This document shows, piece by piece, positions 1-8,119 of a stretch of 14,243 bases of DNA (within the stretch, counting starts at the first letter, position 1; each line of letters opens with the position of its first letter). The stretch spans positions 1 to 14,243 of the forward strand of contig VBLN01000007.1 in the NCBI GenBank assembly GCA_005878685.1. The letters run 5' to 3'. A model generated the notes under the pieces. It had not been told where the DNA came from and searched no databases. It saw only the letters and a list, made by a program, of their open reading frames with translations. Source of the DNA: Deltaproteobacteria bacterium (GTDB lineage Bacteria; Desulfobacterota; Binatia; UBA9968). Made by a program: the position numbers and the translations under genes.

Positions 1-82
1 GAGAATCCAGCGGGCCATAAGGAAGCTGGAGAAGAGTTGCACTTTCTTGAAGATCCTGGGCTCTTATCCAAGTGGTGTATGA
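1..82 (+). CDS. pheA: Prephenate dehydratase (PheA), C-terminal end only
   Basis: Reading from base 2, 26 codons run to a TGA at 80-82 and end in LKILGSYPSGV. This matches the C-terminal end of the ACT domain of prephenate dehydratase (often fused to chorismate mutase), where a LK(I/V)LGSYP sequence closes the protein; this is from memory of the family. The segment before it (RKLEKSCTF) fits the last helix and strand of that domain. The enzyme converts prephenate to phenylpyruvate in the phenylalanine branch. The stop overlaps the ATG of the next gene (ATGA at 79-82), which indicates translational coupling. Position next to aroF, tyrA and aroA supports the call. Only the tail is visible, so an N-terminal chorismate mutase domain cannot be checked. 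Confidence 0.85.
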   Translation, partial: RIQRAIRKLEKSCTFLKILGSYPSGV

Positions 83-1176
83 ATATTATTGATCGGGTTC
101 CAGACTATATCCATTCTCTCATTCCCTATGCTCCTGGAAAACCCATCGAGGAGGTGGAACGGGAGTATGGCATCGAGGGGTCGGTCAAACTCGCGTCCAA
201 TGAAAATCCTCTGGGCCCTTCGCCCAGGGCGCTCAAGGCGCTGCAGGAGAGACTGAATCAGCTCCATCTCTATCCGGACGGGGATTGTTTCTATCTGAAA
301 AAAGGGCTGGCGCAAAAGCTAGGGGTAGCCGCGGAGCGGCTGATTTTCGGTAATGGCTCCAATGAACTGATCGAACTGGCCGTCAGGACCTTTATGCGCG
401 CCGGCGACGAAGGGGTGATGGCCCACCAGGCCTTTGTGGTCTATCGCCTTGTGGTGCAAGCCGCCGGCGGCCGCTGTCAAATAGTGCCGTTAAGGGATTT
501 TACCCATGACCTCGACGCGATGGCCGAGGCGGTGACGCCCAGGACGCGGATCGTTTTTCTAGGCAATCCTAACAATCCGACAGGAACCATCTATCGGAAG
601 AAGGAATGGGAGCGTTTTCTGGAGCGGATCGATCCGGACGTTCTGGTCATCACGGACGAGGCGTATTTCGAATATGTTTCCGATGCAGACTATCCCAATT
701 CGCTCCAGTACCACGGCGGTCGAAAAACTATTTTGACCATGCGCACCTTTTCCAAGCTCTATGGACTAGCGGGGCTAAGGATCGGTTATGCGATCGGGGA
801 CAAGGATATCGTGACTTTGATGCACCGAGTGAGGCAGCCGTTTAACGTCAATGCGGCCGCTCAGTGGGCGGCTCTGGCCGCGTTAGGAGATCACGAGCAT
901 GTAGAGCGTACTCTAAAGGTGAACCGCGACGGTATGAGCTATCTAACCCAGGAAATCGCACGGTTGGGCTTGAAGCAGGTTCCCAGCCACGCGAACTTTA
1001 TCCTTGTCCGCGTGGGTGACGGTGAAGGAGTGTTCAGCCGGCTTCTGAGATCCGGCGTGATCGTGCGGCCGATGGGCGCGTATGATCTCCCCGAGCACAT
1101 TCGAGTTACGGTCGGCAAGATGGAAGAGAACGTAAGGTTCATAGAGTGCTTGAAAGAGACTGTTGAAGTCCATTAA
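79..1176 (+). CDS. hisC: HisC-family histidinol-phosphate / aromatic aminotransferase
   Basis: This is a 365-residue fold-type I PLP aminotransferase, the usual length for HisC. Visible motifs are SNENPLGPS near the N-terminus, the substrate/PLP-binding GNPNNPTGT, DEAYFEY, and the PLP-lysine motif TFSKLYGLAGLR with the Schiff-base lysine at about residue 226. A C-terminal arginine-containing stretch (EHIRVTVG) matches the carboxylate-binding end of the family. The start is ATG 79, which overlaps the pheA stop as ATGA. An in-frame TTG at 37 would add 14 residues, but those bases are pheA coding sequence. HisC enzymes transaminate histidinol phosphate, and several also use phenylpyruvate or 4-hydroxyphenylpyruvate. 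Lying between pheA and aroF/tyrA with no his genes in view, this copy may serve Phe/Tyr synthesis; sequence alone does not settle the substrate. Confidence 0.9.
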   Translation: MNIIDRVPDYIHSLIPYAPGKPIEEVEREYGIEGSVKLASNENPLGPSPRALKALQERLNQLHLYPDGDCFYLKKGLAQKLGVAAERLIFGNGSNELIELAVRTFMRAGDEGVMAHQAFVVYRLVVQAAGGRCQIVPLRDFTHDLDAMAEAVTPRTRIVFLGNPNNPTGTIYRKKEWERFLERIDPDVLVITDEAYFEYVSDADYPNSLQYHGGRKTILTMRTFSKLYGLAGLRIGYAIGDKDIVTLMHRVRQPFNVNAAAQWAALAALGDHEHVERTLKVNRDGMSYLTQEIARLGLKQVPSHANFILVRVGDGEGVFSRLLRSGVIVRPMGAYDLPEHIRVTVGKMEENVRFIECLKETVEVH

Positions 1177-1194
1177 AAAGAGAGCGGAGGCATG

Positions 1195-2208
1195 ATGATA
1201 GTAGTCTTGAAACCGGGACTCACCCAGGACGAGGTCCAGAAAGTAGTCGAAAGAATCGAAAGTTTCGGCCTCAAGGCTCACATCTCGGAGGGGACAGAGC
1301 GAACGATTATCGGAGCGATCGGCGACGAGCGGCTGATGGCGGATCAGACGCTGGAATCCTTTCCCGGAGTCGAGAAAGTACTGCCGATCCTGAAGCCCTA
1401 TAAACTCGTCAGCCGAGAATTTCAAAGAACGGACACCATCATAAAGGTCAATGGCCACAAAATTGGCGGGAAGAAAATTCATGTGATGGCCGGGCCGTGC
1501 TCCGTAGAATCGCGCGACCAGGTACTAGCGTCGGCCGTGCCGGTCAAAGAGGCGGGCGCCACGTTTCTTCGCGGCGGAGCCTTCAAGCCGAGGACATCGC
1601 CCTACAGCTTTCAGGGTTTGGGTGAGGAAGGATTGAACTATCTAGCTCATGCTCGGGAAGTCACCGGTCTTCCGATCATCACCGAGGTCCTAGATCCGCG
1701 CGACTTGGAGATCGTTTGCCGCTTCACCGATATTCTGCAAATCGGCGCGCGGAACATGCAGAATTTCAAACTCCTGACCGAGGTCGGCAAACTCAACAAA
1801 CCGGTGTTGCTGAAGCGAGGACTGAGCGCGACGATTCAGGAGTTTCTCCTGTCGGCAGAATATATCGCTTCAGAAGGCAACCGGAACATCATCCTCTGCG
1901 AACGAGGCATTCGGACGTACGAAACCGAGACGAGAAACACGCTGGATATAAGCGCTGTGCCGGTATTGAAGCAACTAACCCATCTGCCGATCTTTGTCGA
2001 TCCGAGCCACGGCACCGGGAGATGGGATCTCGTGGCTCCTATGGCCCTGGCCGGCGTCGCCGCTGGAGCGGACGGACTTCTCATCGAGGTCCATTCTCAT
2101 CCTGAAGTGGCCTTGAGCGACGGTCCCCAGTCGCTTAAGCCGCAGAAGTTTGCTGCGCTGATGAAAGAGCTCAAGCGGGTGGCTGAGGCGATTGGGAGGC
2201 AGGTCTAG
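1195..2208 (+). CDS. aroF: 3-deoxy-7-phosphoheptulonate (DAHP) synthase, type I-beta with N-terminal regulatory domain
   Basis: The enzyme condenses phosphoenolpyruvate and erythrose 4-phosphate to DAHP, the first step of the shikimate pathway. Residues 1 to about 70 form a small ferredoxin/ACT-like domain beginning MIVVLKPG, known in the I-beta subfamily (e.g. Thermotoga) as a feedback-inhibition module for Tyr/Phe. The TIM-barrel catalytic domain follows with [50 protein letters not shown] and the metal/PEP-site VDPSHGTG. Two adjacent ATGs exist (1192 and 1195). GGAGG at 1186-1190 is only 1 nt from the first and 4 nt from the second, and homologues as I recall them start with MI(I/V)V, so 1195 is preferred. 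The gene ends in TAG overlapping the tyrA GTG by one base. It is probably the flux-controlling enzyme of this operon. Confidence 0.95.
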   Translation: MIVVLKPGLTQDEVQKVVERIESFGLKAHISEGTERTIIGAIGDERLMADQTLESFPGVEKVLPILKPYKLVSREFQRTDTIIKVNGHKIGGKKIHVMAGPCSVESRDQVLASAVPVKEAGATFLRGGAFKPRTSPYSFQGLGEEGLNYLAHAREVTGLPIITEVLDPRDLEIVCRFTDILQIGARNMQNFKLLTEVGKLNKPVLLKRGLSATIQEFLLSAEYIASEGNRNIILCERGIRTYETETRNTLDISAVPVLKQLTHLPIFVDPSHGTGRWDLVAPMALAGVAAGADGLLIEVHSHPEVALSDGPQSLKPQKFAALMKELKRVAEAIGRQV

Positions 2209-3074
2209 TGGCGTTCATGTTTCGGAAGATGGTGGTGGTGGGCGTAGGGTTGATCGGCGGCTCGCTGGCATTGGCGACTCGAAAGCGCGGCTTGGTTGAA
2301 GAGGTTTTTGGTTATGGACGAGAGGAGAAAAATCTCCGCGTGGCTCAGCGAATGGGGTTGATCGACGGTTACTTCTTGCACAGCAAAGGCTTTCCCAAGG
2401 GAGTCGATCTGATGATCCTGGCCACACCCGTTGAGGCTATCGCCCCGCTGGCGGCCTCTTTTTTGCCCCGACTCGAGCCCGGTTGCCTAGTCAGCGATGT
2501 GGGAAGCGTGAAGGAGAAAATCGTGCGCCAGATGGAAAAGCTGCTCCCGTCGCGCATCCCTTTTGTCGGCGCTCATCCGATCGCAGGCAGCGAGCTGTGG
2601 GGCGCGGCCGCTGCGCGTGCCGATCTCTTTGCTGGCCAGCGCTGTATTCTAACGCCCACCCGGAATAGTTCCCCCGGCGGGCTGAAGAAACTGACCGCTC
2701 TCTGGCGACGGGTTGGCGCCACGGTGGAGGTCATGGATCCAACTGTGCACGATAGAATTCTGGGGGTGGTGAGCCACGTTCCGCATGTCTTGGCCTATGC
2801 GATGGTGACCACTTTGAAGCGGACCCGGGTAGACTCTAAGGATTTAAAGCAGTACTGTAGTGGAGGGTTCAGGGATTTTACCCGCATTGCCTCCAGTCGC
2901 CCGGAGATTTGGCGTGATATCTGCCTGGCCAATCAACGGGCTATCGGCCTTTGCCTGGGCGATTATATCAAACATTTGATGCGGCTCAGAAGGTGGATTC
3001 GCGATGGTCAGGGTCGTTTGCTGGAAAGAGAGTTTACTGAAGCCAATCAATTGAGGAGACAGCTTTCGGATTAG
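2208..3074 (+). CDS. tyrA: Prephenate dehydrogenase (TyrA)
   Basis: This 288-residue protein oxidatively decarboxylates prephenate (or arogenate) to give the tyrosine precursor. A Rossmann glycine motif VVGVGLIGGSLA lies at residues 10-21. The family signature DVGSVK (Ser100) and the AHPIAGSE motif (catalytic His123) follow; they correspond to the Ser/His pair described for Aquifex TyrA. The C-terminal half is helical and includes VVSHVPHVLAYA, the usual dimerisation/substrate region. There is no C-terminal ACT domain and no fused chorismate mutase or EPSP synthase, so this is the minimal single-domain form. The start is GTG 2208, overlapping the aroF stop by 1 nt, with GGGAGG at 2194-2199 at good spacing. 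ATG 2217 is the only near alternative. NAD versus NADP preference was not determined. Confidence 0.93.
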   Translation: MAFMFRKMVVVGVGLIGGSLALATRKRGLVEEVFGYGREEKNLRVAQRMGLIDGYFLHSKGFPKGVDLMILATPVEAIAPLAASFLPRLEPGCLVSDVGSVKEKIVRQMEKLLPSRIPFVGAHPIAGSELWGAAAARADLFAGQRCILTPTRNSSPGGLKKLTALWRRVGATVEVMDPTVHDRILGVVSHVPHVLAYAMVTTLKRTRVDSKDLKQYCSGGFRDFTRIASSRPEIWRDICLANQRAIGLCLGDYIKHLMRLRRWIRDGQGRLLEREFTEANQLRRQLSD

Positions 3075-3080
3075 TTGAAG

Positions 3081-4367
3081 ATGAGAAGGATTCGAGAGAT
3101 CAAGCGGTCGCTAAGGGGCGAGTTGACGGTTCCCGGCGATAAATCGATCGGCCACAGGGCGGTCATTTTTGGCAGCCTGGCCAGCGGCGAGAGCCGCATA
3201 TTCAATCTTTCCGAGGGAGAGGATAATCAGAGAACTGTTCAGGCCTTTAGAGATTTAGGGGTGAAAATCCGGAAGGAAGGAGAAACGCTGTGCATCGATG
3301 GGAAAGGCTGGGAGGGTCTCTCCGGTCCTCGCAAAGTCATCGATTGCGGCAACTCGGGAACGACCATGCGCCTTCTTTCGGGCGTGTTGGCGGGGAGGCC
3401 ATTCATCAGCGCATTAGACGGCGACGCCTCCTTGCGCCAGAGGCCCATGCAGAGAGTGATCGACCCGCTTAGTCGGATGGGCGCCGAGATCGCGGCGCGC
3501 AATGGCAACGGTCTCGCTCCTCTTGAGATTCGCGGCGGAAACCTTCGGGGGATTCATTACATCTCGCCAATCGCTAGCGCGCAGGTAAAGTCAGCGGTTC
3601 TACTAGCCGCGCTCCAAGCGGCCGGAACCACGGTGGTCGAGGAGCCGCAGCGATCCCGAAACCATACTGAGATCATGGCCAAAGCCTTTGGCGCGAAGAT
3701 CGCGGTTGAGGGCCGCGCAGTTTCTGTGGCGGGGTGCCAGCGGCTTTCGGCGCGTGATGTTCATGTGCCAGGCGATCTCTCGTCAGCGGCATTTTTTCTT
3801 GTGGCGGCTGCAGGGATTGCGGGCTCCGATCTTTTTGTCCGAGACGTAGGGGTTAACCCCAGCCGCTCTGGGATTATCGAAATTCTCCGACGCATGGGCG
3901 CTGCGGTGGAATTTTTCAATCTGAGGGAAGAGGGCGGGGAGGCTGTGGCGGATTTGCATGTTATTGGCAGAAGACTCAGGGGGTTGGAAATAGGTCCAGA
4001 GATGGTGGCGCAAACCATCGACGAGTATCCGGCCGTGTGTGTAGCCGCCGCCCTGGCCGAGGGAGTTACAACGATATGCGGCGCGAAGGAGTTAAGGTAT
4101 AAAGAGTCCGACCGAATCGCGACGATGACCCGGGAGCTGCGAAAGCTGGGCGTCAACGTCGAGGAGCGAGAGGATGGAATGAAGATTGAGGGGCGGGGAC
4201 GCCTTCAGGGCGCTCAACTTCTAAGCTATGGCGACCATCGAGTGGCGATGGCGCTCGCGGTGGCGGGCCTCTCAGCTGATGGGGGAGTGGAGATTGACGA
4301 TGACGGCTGTGTCGGTATATCGTTTGCCAGTTTTTTTAGTCTCTTGGAAGGGATCTGTGGAGCCTAG
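3081..4367 (+). CDS. aroA: 3-phosphoshikimate 1-carboxyvinyltransferase (EPSP synthase)
   Basis: The enzyme transfers enolpyruvate from PEP to shikimate 3-phosphate, the sixth shikimate step. The protein is about 428 residues, normal for the family. In order it shows VPGDKSIGHRA (substrate-binding Lys/Arg), GNSGTTMRLL (PEP-binding loop, Gly93), DGDASLRQRPM, ASAQVKSAVLLAAL, RSRNHTE, GDLSSAAFF, IDEYP, LRYKESDRI and GDHRVAMA. All active-site blocks are intact. SAQVK and RNHTE resemble class II (CP4-like) enzymes, yet the loop keeps the class I style Gly where CP4 has Ala. ATG 3081 is taken as the start; TTG 3075 directly after the tyrA stop is possible and adds two residues. Neither has a well-placed Shine-Dalgarno, so translation probably depends on coupling to tyrA. 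The fourth residue of the usual KSISHR is Gly here. Confidence 0.95.
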   Translation: MRRIREIKRSLRGELTVPGDKSIGHRAVIFGSLASGESRIFNLSEGEDNQRTVQAFRDLGVKIRKEGETLCIDGKGWEGLSGPRKVIDCGNSGTTMRLLSGVLAGRPFISALDGDASLRQRPMQRVIDPLSRMGAEIAARNGNGLAPLEIRGGNLRGIHYISPIASAQVKSAVLLAALQAAGTTVVEEPQRSRNHTEIMAKAFGAKIAVEGRAVSVAGCQRLSARDVHVPGDLSSAAFFLVAAAGIAGSDLFVRDVGVNPSRSGIIEILRRMGAAVEFFNLREEGGEAVADLHVIGRRLRGLEIGPEMVAQTIDEYPAVCVAAALAEGVTTICGAKELRYKESDRIATMTRELRKLGVNVEEREDGMKIEGRGRLQGAQLLSYGDHRVAMALAVAGLSADGGVEIDDDGCVGISFASFFSLLEGICGA

Positions 4368-4381
4368 GGTGCGCCGAAGAG

Positions 4382-5059
4382 GTGAAAAAGCTAATCGTTG
4401 CGATTGACGGTCCGGCGGGCGCGGGAAAGAGCACGGTAGCCAAACGCCTGGCGCACGAGCTAGGTTATACTTATATGGACACAGGCGCTATGTATCGCGC
4501 CTTTGCATGGAAAGTCATGCAAGACGAAATCGATCTGGAAGACGAGACGAGTTTAAGGAAAATTCTCAGCGAGACAAAAATTGATCTTAAGAAGGACAAT
4601 GGCCAGCTCAGGGTTTTTCTTGATGAAGTGGATATCACGGATCGGATCCGAACGCCCGTGCTGAGCCAAATGGCATCGAAGGTCTCTACGCTTAGAGCTG
4701 TTCGAGAGCGGATGGTTGAGTTGCAAAGAGCTATGGGTCGTGAAGGGGGAGTCGTGGTTGAAGGGCGGGACATCGGTACGATAGTCTTTCCTAAAGCCGA
4801 GGTGAAGATATATCTCGATGCCAGTTCTCAGGAACGGGCAAGACGCCGCTTCGAGGAGCTTAAGGCCCAGGGAAAAGGGATCAATCTGAAAGAGACGCTT
4901 AAGGAAATGGAGGAGAGAGACCGGAGGGATCAAGAGCGGGAGGTGGCTCCTCTGCGCAAGGCCAAAGATGCGGTGGTCATCGATTCTACGCAACTCGACG
5001 CCGAAGGCGTCATGGAGAGAATCATGCGAGAAGTTAGAAATAAGCTGTCGCCAGATTAG
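4382..5059 (+). CDS. cmk: Cytidylate kinase
   Basis: This 225-residue P-loop nucleoside monophosphate kinase phosphorylates CMP and dCMP with ATP. The P-loop GPAGAGKST is at residues 10-18. It is followed by the DTGAMYRA CMP-binding segment, the insert domain typical of bacterial CMP kinases, VVEGRDIGT, and the lid-region arginines (ERARRRFEE, ERDRRDQ). Length and motifs are standard for the family. The start is GTG 4382, 14 nt after aroA; only a weak purine stretch (GAAGAG) precedes it, so expression is probably as part of the aro transcript. aroA-cmk-rpsA is a conserved order across many Gram-negative bacteria. In Geobacter-like genomes, as I recall them, ispH lies between cmk and rpsA; here the gap is only 21 nt and ispH is absent. 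Confidence 0.96.
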   Translation: MKKLIVAIDGPAGAGKSTVAKRLAHELGYTYMDTGAMYRAFAWKVMQDEIDLEDETSLRKILSETKIDLKKDNGQLRVFLDEVDITDRIRTPVLSQMASKVSTLRAVRERMVELQRAMGREGGVVVEGRDIGTIVFPKAEVKIYLDASSQERARRRFEELKAQGKGINLKETLKEMEERDRRDQEREVAPLRKAKDAVVIDSTQLDAEGVMERIMREVRNKLSPD

Positions 5060-5080
5060 CGAAGGACGGAGAATGATTTC

Positions 5081-6838
5081 ATGACCGAAAAAGAAGAAGA
5101 CAGGAAACCCAGCGTCACGCGTGGTGGTGACGATTTTCGCACCCTCTTTGAACAGAGTCTGCGCTCTGTCCGGCCGGGAGGAGTCGTCAGAGGAAGGGTC
5201 GTTGGGATTACCCCGACGCACGTGATGGTGGACGTCGGTTACAAATCGGAGGGACAGGTCCCGCTCCAGGAGTTCCTGGACCGTCACGGAAACGTCCAGG
5301 TCAAGATCGGCGATGAGATCGACGTCTTCTTCGATTCCCCAGAGGGTGAAAACGGCGACATCGTTCTTTCTCGTGAAAGAGCGGAGAATATCAAGGCTTG
5401 GGACGAGGTGGAGAAGGCTTGCCGGGACGGCTCCGCCGTCGAAGGCATGATTCTAGCCAAGGTCAAAGGGGGATTTAAGGTCGATGTCATGGGTTTACCG
5501 GGCTTTCTTCCCGGCTCACACGTGGATATTCGACCGACGCGCAATCTCGACAAGTTTGTTGGCCAGAAGGAGCGATTCGCCGTCCTTAAATACAGCCGGC
5601 CGCGTGGGAATGTCGTGGTCTCTCGCAGGGCACTGATGGAGAAAGAACGGGAGTCCATGAAGAAGGAGGTCCTTAAAGTTTTGGAGGAGGGGATCATACT
5701 GGAAGGGGTCGTCAAAAATATTACACCTTACGGCGCCTTTGTGGATCTCGGCGGCATCGACGGGATTCTCCACATCAGCGACATGTCGTGGGGACGGATT
5801 AATCATCCTTCGGAGGTGGTCAAGGTAGGAGAGCGCGTCAAGGTGGTGGTTCTTAAGTTTGATCCTGAGCGGGAGCGAATTTCTTTGGGGATGAAGCAGA
5901 TAGCGCCCGATCCGTGGACTTCTGTCCAGGAGCGCTATCCCGTGGGAAGCCGTGTCCGCGGCAAGGTCGCGAGTCTCATGGATTATGGGGCTTTCGTGGA
6001 ACTCGAAAGAGGAGTCGAGGGTCTGATCCATATTTCGGAGATGTCCTGGACCAAAAAGATCGCTCACCCCTCAAAAATCGTTCAGCCTGGAGAGAGTGTG
6101 GAGGTCGCGGTTTTGAACGTGGACGCGAGTCATCGCCGGATCTCGTTGGGACTGAAACAGGTGATGCCCAATCCCTGGGAGCAGATCAAAGAGAAATATC
6201 CGGTGGGCGCCATTATCAAGGGACCGGTGCGAAACGTCACCGATTTTGGCGTCTTCGTCGGCGTGGAGGAAGGCATCGATGGGCTGGTCCATATCTCCGA
6301 CCTCCATTGGACAAAGAAAATCAAGCATCCTTCCGAGCTTTACAAGAAGGGAGATGCGGTAGAGGCGAAAGTGCTGGGGGTCGATGTGCAGAATGAGCGC
6401 TTCTCCCTGGGCATTAAGCAGCTCACACCCGATCCTTGGAAACTCGTCATCGCACGATATCCGGTAGGGTCCAAAATCAAAGGCGAGGTGACGAGCGTGC
6501 CGGACTTTGGCGTCTTTGTTCGGTTGGAAGAAGGGATCGAAGGTTTGATTCACGTCTCCCAATTGAGCAGCGAGAGAGTCGATAAGCCTTCCAGTTTGTT
6601 CAAAGTCGGGGATGCCGTAGAGGCTGAAGTGATCCATGTGGAGCCTAACGAAAAAAAGATCGGGCTCAGCATCCGTGCCCTCAAAAAGACCGAGGAGCGG
6701 CAGGAGATGGAGAATTACCTGAAGAAGGAGAAAGAGGGGGGCCGATTCTCCTTCGAGACTATCCTCAACGACGAATTGCGGTTGGATCGGGAAGAGGGCT
6801 CCCGACCTGAAGTCAAAGGAAAAGGGGGCAACCCGTAA
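5081..6838 (+). CDS. rpsA: 30S ribosomal protein S1, six S1 domains
   Basis: This 585-residue protein binds mRNA and helps deliver it to the 30S subunit. Six S1 (OB-fold) repeats start at about residues 36, 119, 206, 292, 378 and 465. The first two are divergent (ribosome-docking type). Domains 3-6 are close copies with the pattern G-x-V-x-x-(Y/F)-G-(A/V)-F-V and (L/I)-I-H-(I/V)-S. The linkers repeat a P(D/N)PW...RYPVG module between domains 3/4, 4/5 and 5/6. The charged C-terminal tail (EEGSRPEVKGKGG) follows domain 6. Length and number of domains match proteobacterial S1 (about 557-590 residues). ATG 5081 is preceded by an ACGGAGA Shine-Dalgarno. The near-identical domains make the DNA locally repetitive at the protein level only. 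Confidence 0.97.
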   Translation: MTEKEEDRKPSVTRGGDDFRTLFEQSLRSVRPGGVVRGRVVGITPTHVMVDVGYKSEGQVPLQEFLDRHGNVQVKIGDEIDVFFDSPEGENGDIVLSRERAENIKAWDEVEKACRDGSAVEGMILAKVKGGFKVDVMGLPGFLPGSHVDIRPTRNLDKFVGQKERFAVLKYSRPRGNVVVSRRALMEKERESMKKEVLKVLEEGIILEGVVKNITPYGAFVDLGGIDGILHISDMSWGRINHPSEVVKVGERVKVVVLKFDPERERISLGMKQIAPDPWTSVQERYPVGSRVRGKVASLMDYGAFVELERGVEGLIHISEMSWTKKIAHPSKIVQPGESVEVAVLNVDASHRRISLGLKQVMPNPWEQIKEKYPVGAIIKGPVRNVTDFGVFVGVEEGIDGLVHISDLHWTKKIKHPSELYKKGDAVEAKVLGVDVQNERFSLGIKQLTPDPWKLVIARYPVGSKIKGEVTSVPDFGVFVRLEEGIEGLIHVSQLSSERVDKPSSLFKVGDAVEAEVIHVEPNEKKIGLSIRALKKTEERQEMENYLKKEKEGGRFSFETILNDELRLDREEGSRPEVKGKGGNP

Positions 6839-6857
6839 GTAGGGTTAGAGGCGATCC

Positions 6858-7757
6858 GTGGCCAGAAAATTTCCGTTGCTTAAAGGGTTGGGAATCCTTT
6901 CCGTGTTGATCATGGTTTTTTTCGTAGCGGTGTTCTTCTATGCCTATTTTACGGGCGGCGACCTGGAGGTCCTCTCGATGGTGGGGGGCAGCCACATCGG
7001 AGTGCTGCAGATTGAGGGGACCATCGAATCTTCGCGCGAGATGGTGCAGAACCTCAAACAGTTCGGCGAGAACAAAGGCATTAAGGCCGTCGTCTTGCGC
7101 ATCGATTCTCCGGGTGGCGCGGTGGCTCCAACGCAGGAAATTTACGATGAGATCGGAAAGCTCAAAAAGAAGAAGCCCGTGATCGCCTCCCTGGGCGCGA
7201 CGGCGGCCTCGGGCGGTTACTATATTGCCGCCGCCTGTGATCAAGTGGTGGCCAACCCTGGGACCCTCACCGGCTCCATCGGCGTGATCATGGAGCTCGG
7301 CAATGTCGAGGAGTTGATGAAGAAACTGGGTCTCAAGGGATACAGCATCAAAAGCGGCCCAAACAAGGACATCGGCTCCCCCCTTCGACCGCTCTCGCCC
7401 GAGGGCAAGGCGATTCTCCAGTCTCTAGTGGACAATGTGCATGCGCAGTTCGTCAGCGCCGTCGCTAAAGGGAGAAAGATGCCAGAAGAAAAAGTTCGTG
7501 GGCTCGCCGACGGCAGGGTCTATTCGGGTGAGCAGGCCAAGAACCTGGGATTGGTGGATGTCTTGGGGACGATGGAGGATGCGGTGGATCTGGCCGCCAA
7601 GCGCGCCGGAATCGAAGGAACACCTGAGATTATTTACGCCCGACACGAAGAGAAGAGCTGGTGGGAAAGGCTCTTCTTTTCCTACTTCGGTAAAGGTTTC
7701 AAGCAGGGTGAAAGGTGGGGTTTGCGCTACGAATGGTCACCCTCTTTCATTCCATAG
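6858..7757 (+). CDS. sppA: Signal peptide peptidase SppA, short (36K-type) form
   Basis: This 299-residue serine protease of the Clp/crotonase-like S49 family degrades cleaved signal peptides at the inner membrane. A single N-terminal membrane segment (LGILSVLIMVFFVAVFFYAY, about residues 11-30) anchors it, with the catalytic domain outside the cytoplasm. The nucleophile is Ser118 in TAASGGYY. The general-base Lys is Lys170 in SGPNKD, 52 residues later, the same separation as the Ser/Lys pair I recall in Bacillus SppA. GSIGV and the DSPGG turn (IDSPGGAV) are present. It is about half the size of E. coli SppA, the tandem form. The start is GTG 6858, with GAGG at 6848-6851. The last 25 or so residues (aromatic and basic, ending SPSFIP) look lineage-specific. 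The rpsA-sppA-ihfB order is conserved. Confidence 0.94.
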   Translation: MARKFPLLKGLGILSVLIMVFFVAVFFYAYFTGGDLEVLSMVGGSHIGVLQIEGTIESSREMVQNLKQFGENKGIKAVVLRIDSPGGAVAPTQEIYDEIGKLKKKKPVIASLGATAASGGYYIAAACDQVVANPGTLTGSIGVIMELGNVEELMKKLGLKGYSIKSGPNKDIGSPLRPLSPEGKAILQSLVDNVHAQFVSAVAKGRKMPEEKVRGLADGRVYSGEQAKNLGLVDVLGTMEDAVDLAAKRAGIEGTPEIIYARHEEKSWWERLFFSYFGKGFKQGERWGLRYEWSPSFIP

Positions 7758-7813
7758 TCGGTCTCTTCAGATGAGAGAATGCATGATGATAAGAAATCTT
7801 TTGTGGGGGCATT

Positions 7814-8119
7814 ATGACGAAGAGAGACTTAATTGACGAGGTCAACAAGAAATTTCCTCACCTCTCGCGGCGCGATTCGGAAATCATTCTCAACTCCATC
7901 TTCGATTCCATGGCCGACGCTATGGGACATGGCGAGAGAATCGAGATCCGGGGTTTCGGCAGTTTCGTCGTCAAGCATCGCCGGGCGCGGCAGGGACGAA
8001 ATCCAAAAAGTGGAGCCGTTGTTTCGGTGGCGGCGAAGAAAGTGCCTTTCTTCAAAGTCGGGAAAGAGCTGAGGCTTAGGGTTGATGGCAAGGGTGCCGC
8101 TCATCAGAAAAACTCCTGA
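7814..8119 (+). CDS. ihfB: Integration host factor beta-like / HU-family DNA-bending protein
   Basis: This 101-residue member of the HU/IHF family bends DNA sharply and helps architecture-dependent transcription and recombination. It opens MTKRDLIDEV like IHF-beta, carries the IHF/HU signature GERIEIRGFGSF, and has the minor-groove intercalating proline at residue 64 in GRNPKSG. The FFKVGKELR block closes the fold. A short basic, polar tail follows. The tail and the GERIEIRGFGSF form favour IHF-beta over HU; the gene order sppA-ihfB also supports this. The alpha partner is not in the window. The start is ATG 7814, downstream of a G-rich GTGGGGG stretch. A 56-nt gap separates it from sppA, the largest gap so far, so a separate promoter is possible, though I see no convincing one. 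The stop overlaps the next ATG by 1 nt (TGATG). Confidence 0.92.
   Translation: MTKRDLIDEVNKKFPHLSRRDSEIILNSIFDSMADAMGHGERIEIRGFGSFVVKHRRARQGRNPKSGAVVSVAAKKVPFFKVGKELRLRVDGKGAAHQKNS

Noticed and set aside
37..78. In-frame TTG start giving a 379-residue aminotransferase
   Set aside because: These bases encode the PheA C-terminus in another frame, and ATG 79 forms a classic ATGA overlap.
943..1482. 179-codon minus-strand open frame
   Set aside because: It is a shadow across the ends of the aminotransferase and DAHP synthase genes with no recognisable domain.
4553..5287. 244-codon open frame on the minus strand
   Set aside because: It lies antisense to cmk and the start of rpsA, both certain genes, and its translation resembles no family I know.
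6071..6637. 188-codon minus-strand open frame with internal similarity
   Set aside because: It is antisense to S1 repeats, which explains its repetitive look.
5695..6680. Tandem DNA repeats
   Set aside because: The similarity is between S1 protein domains and is diverged at DNA level.
7435..7836. 133-codon plus-strand open frame across the sppA-ihfB junction
   Set aside because: It overlaps sppA out of frame and has an arbitrary-looking composition rich in Arg, Ser and Trp.
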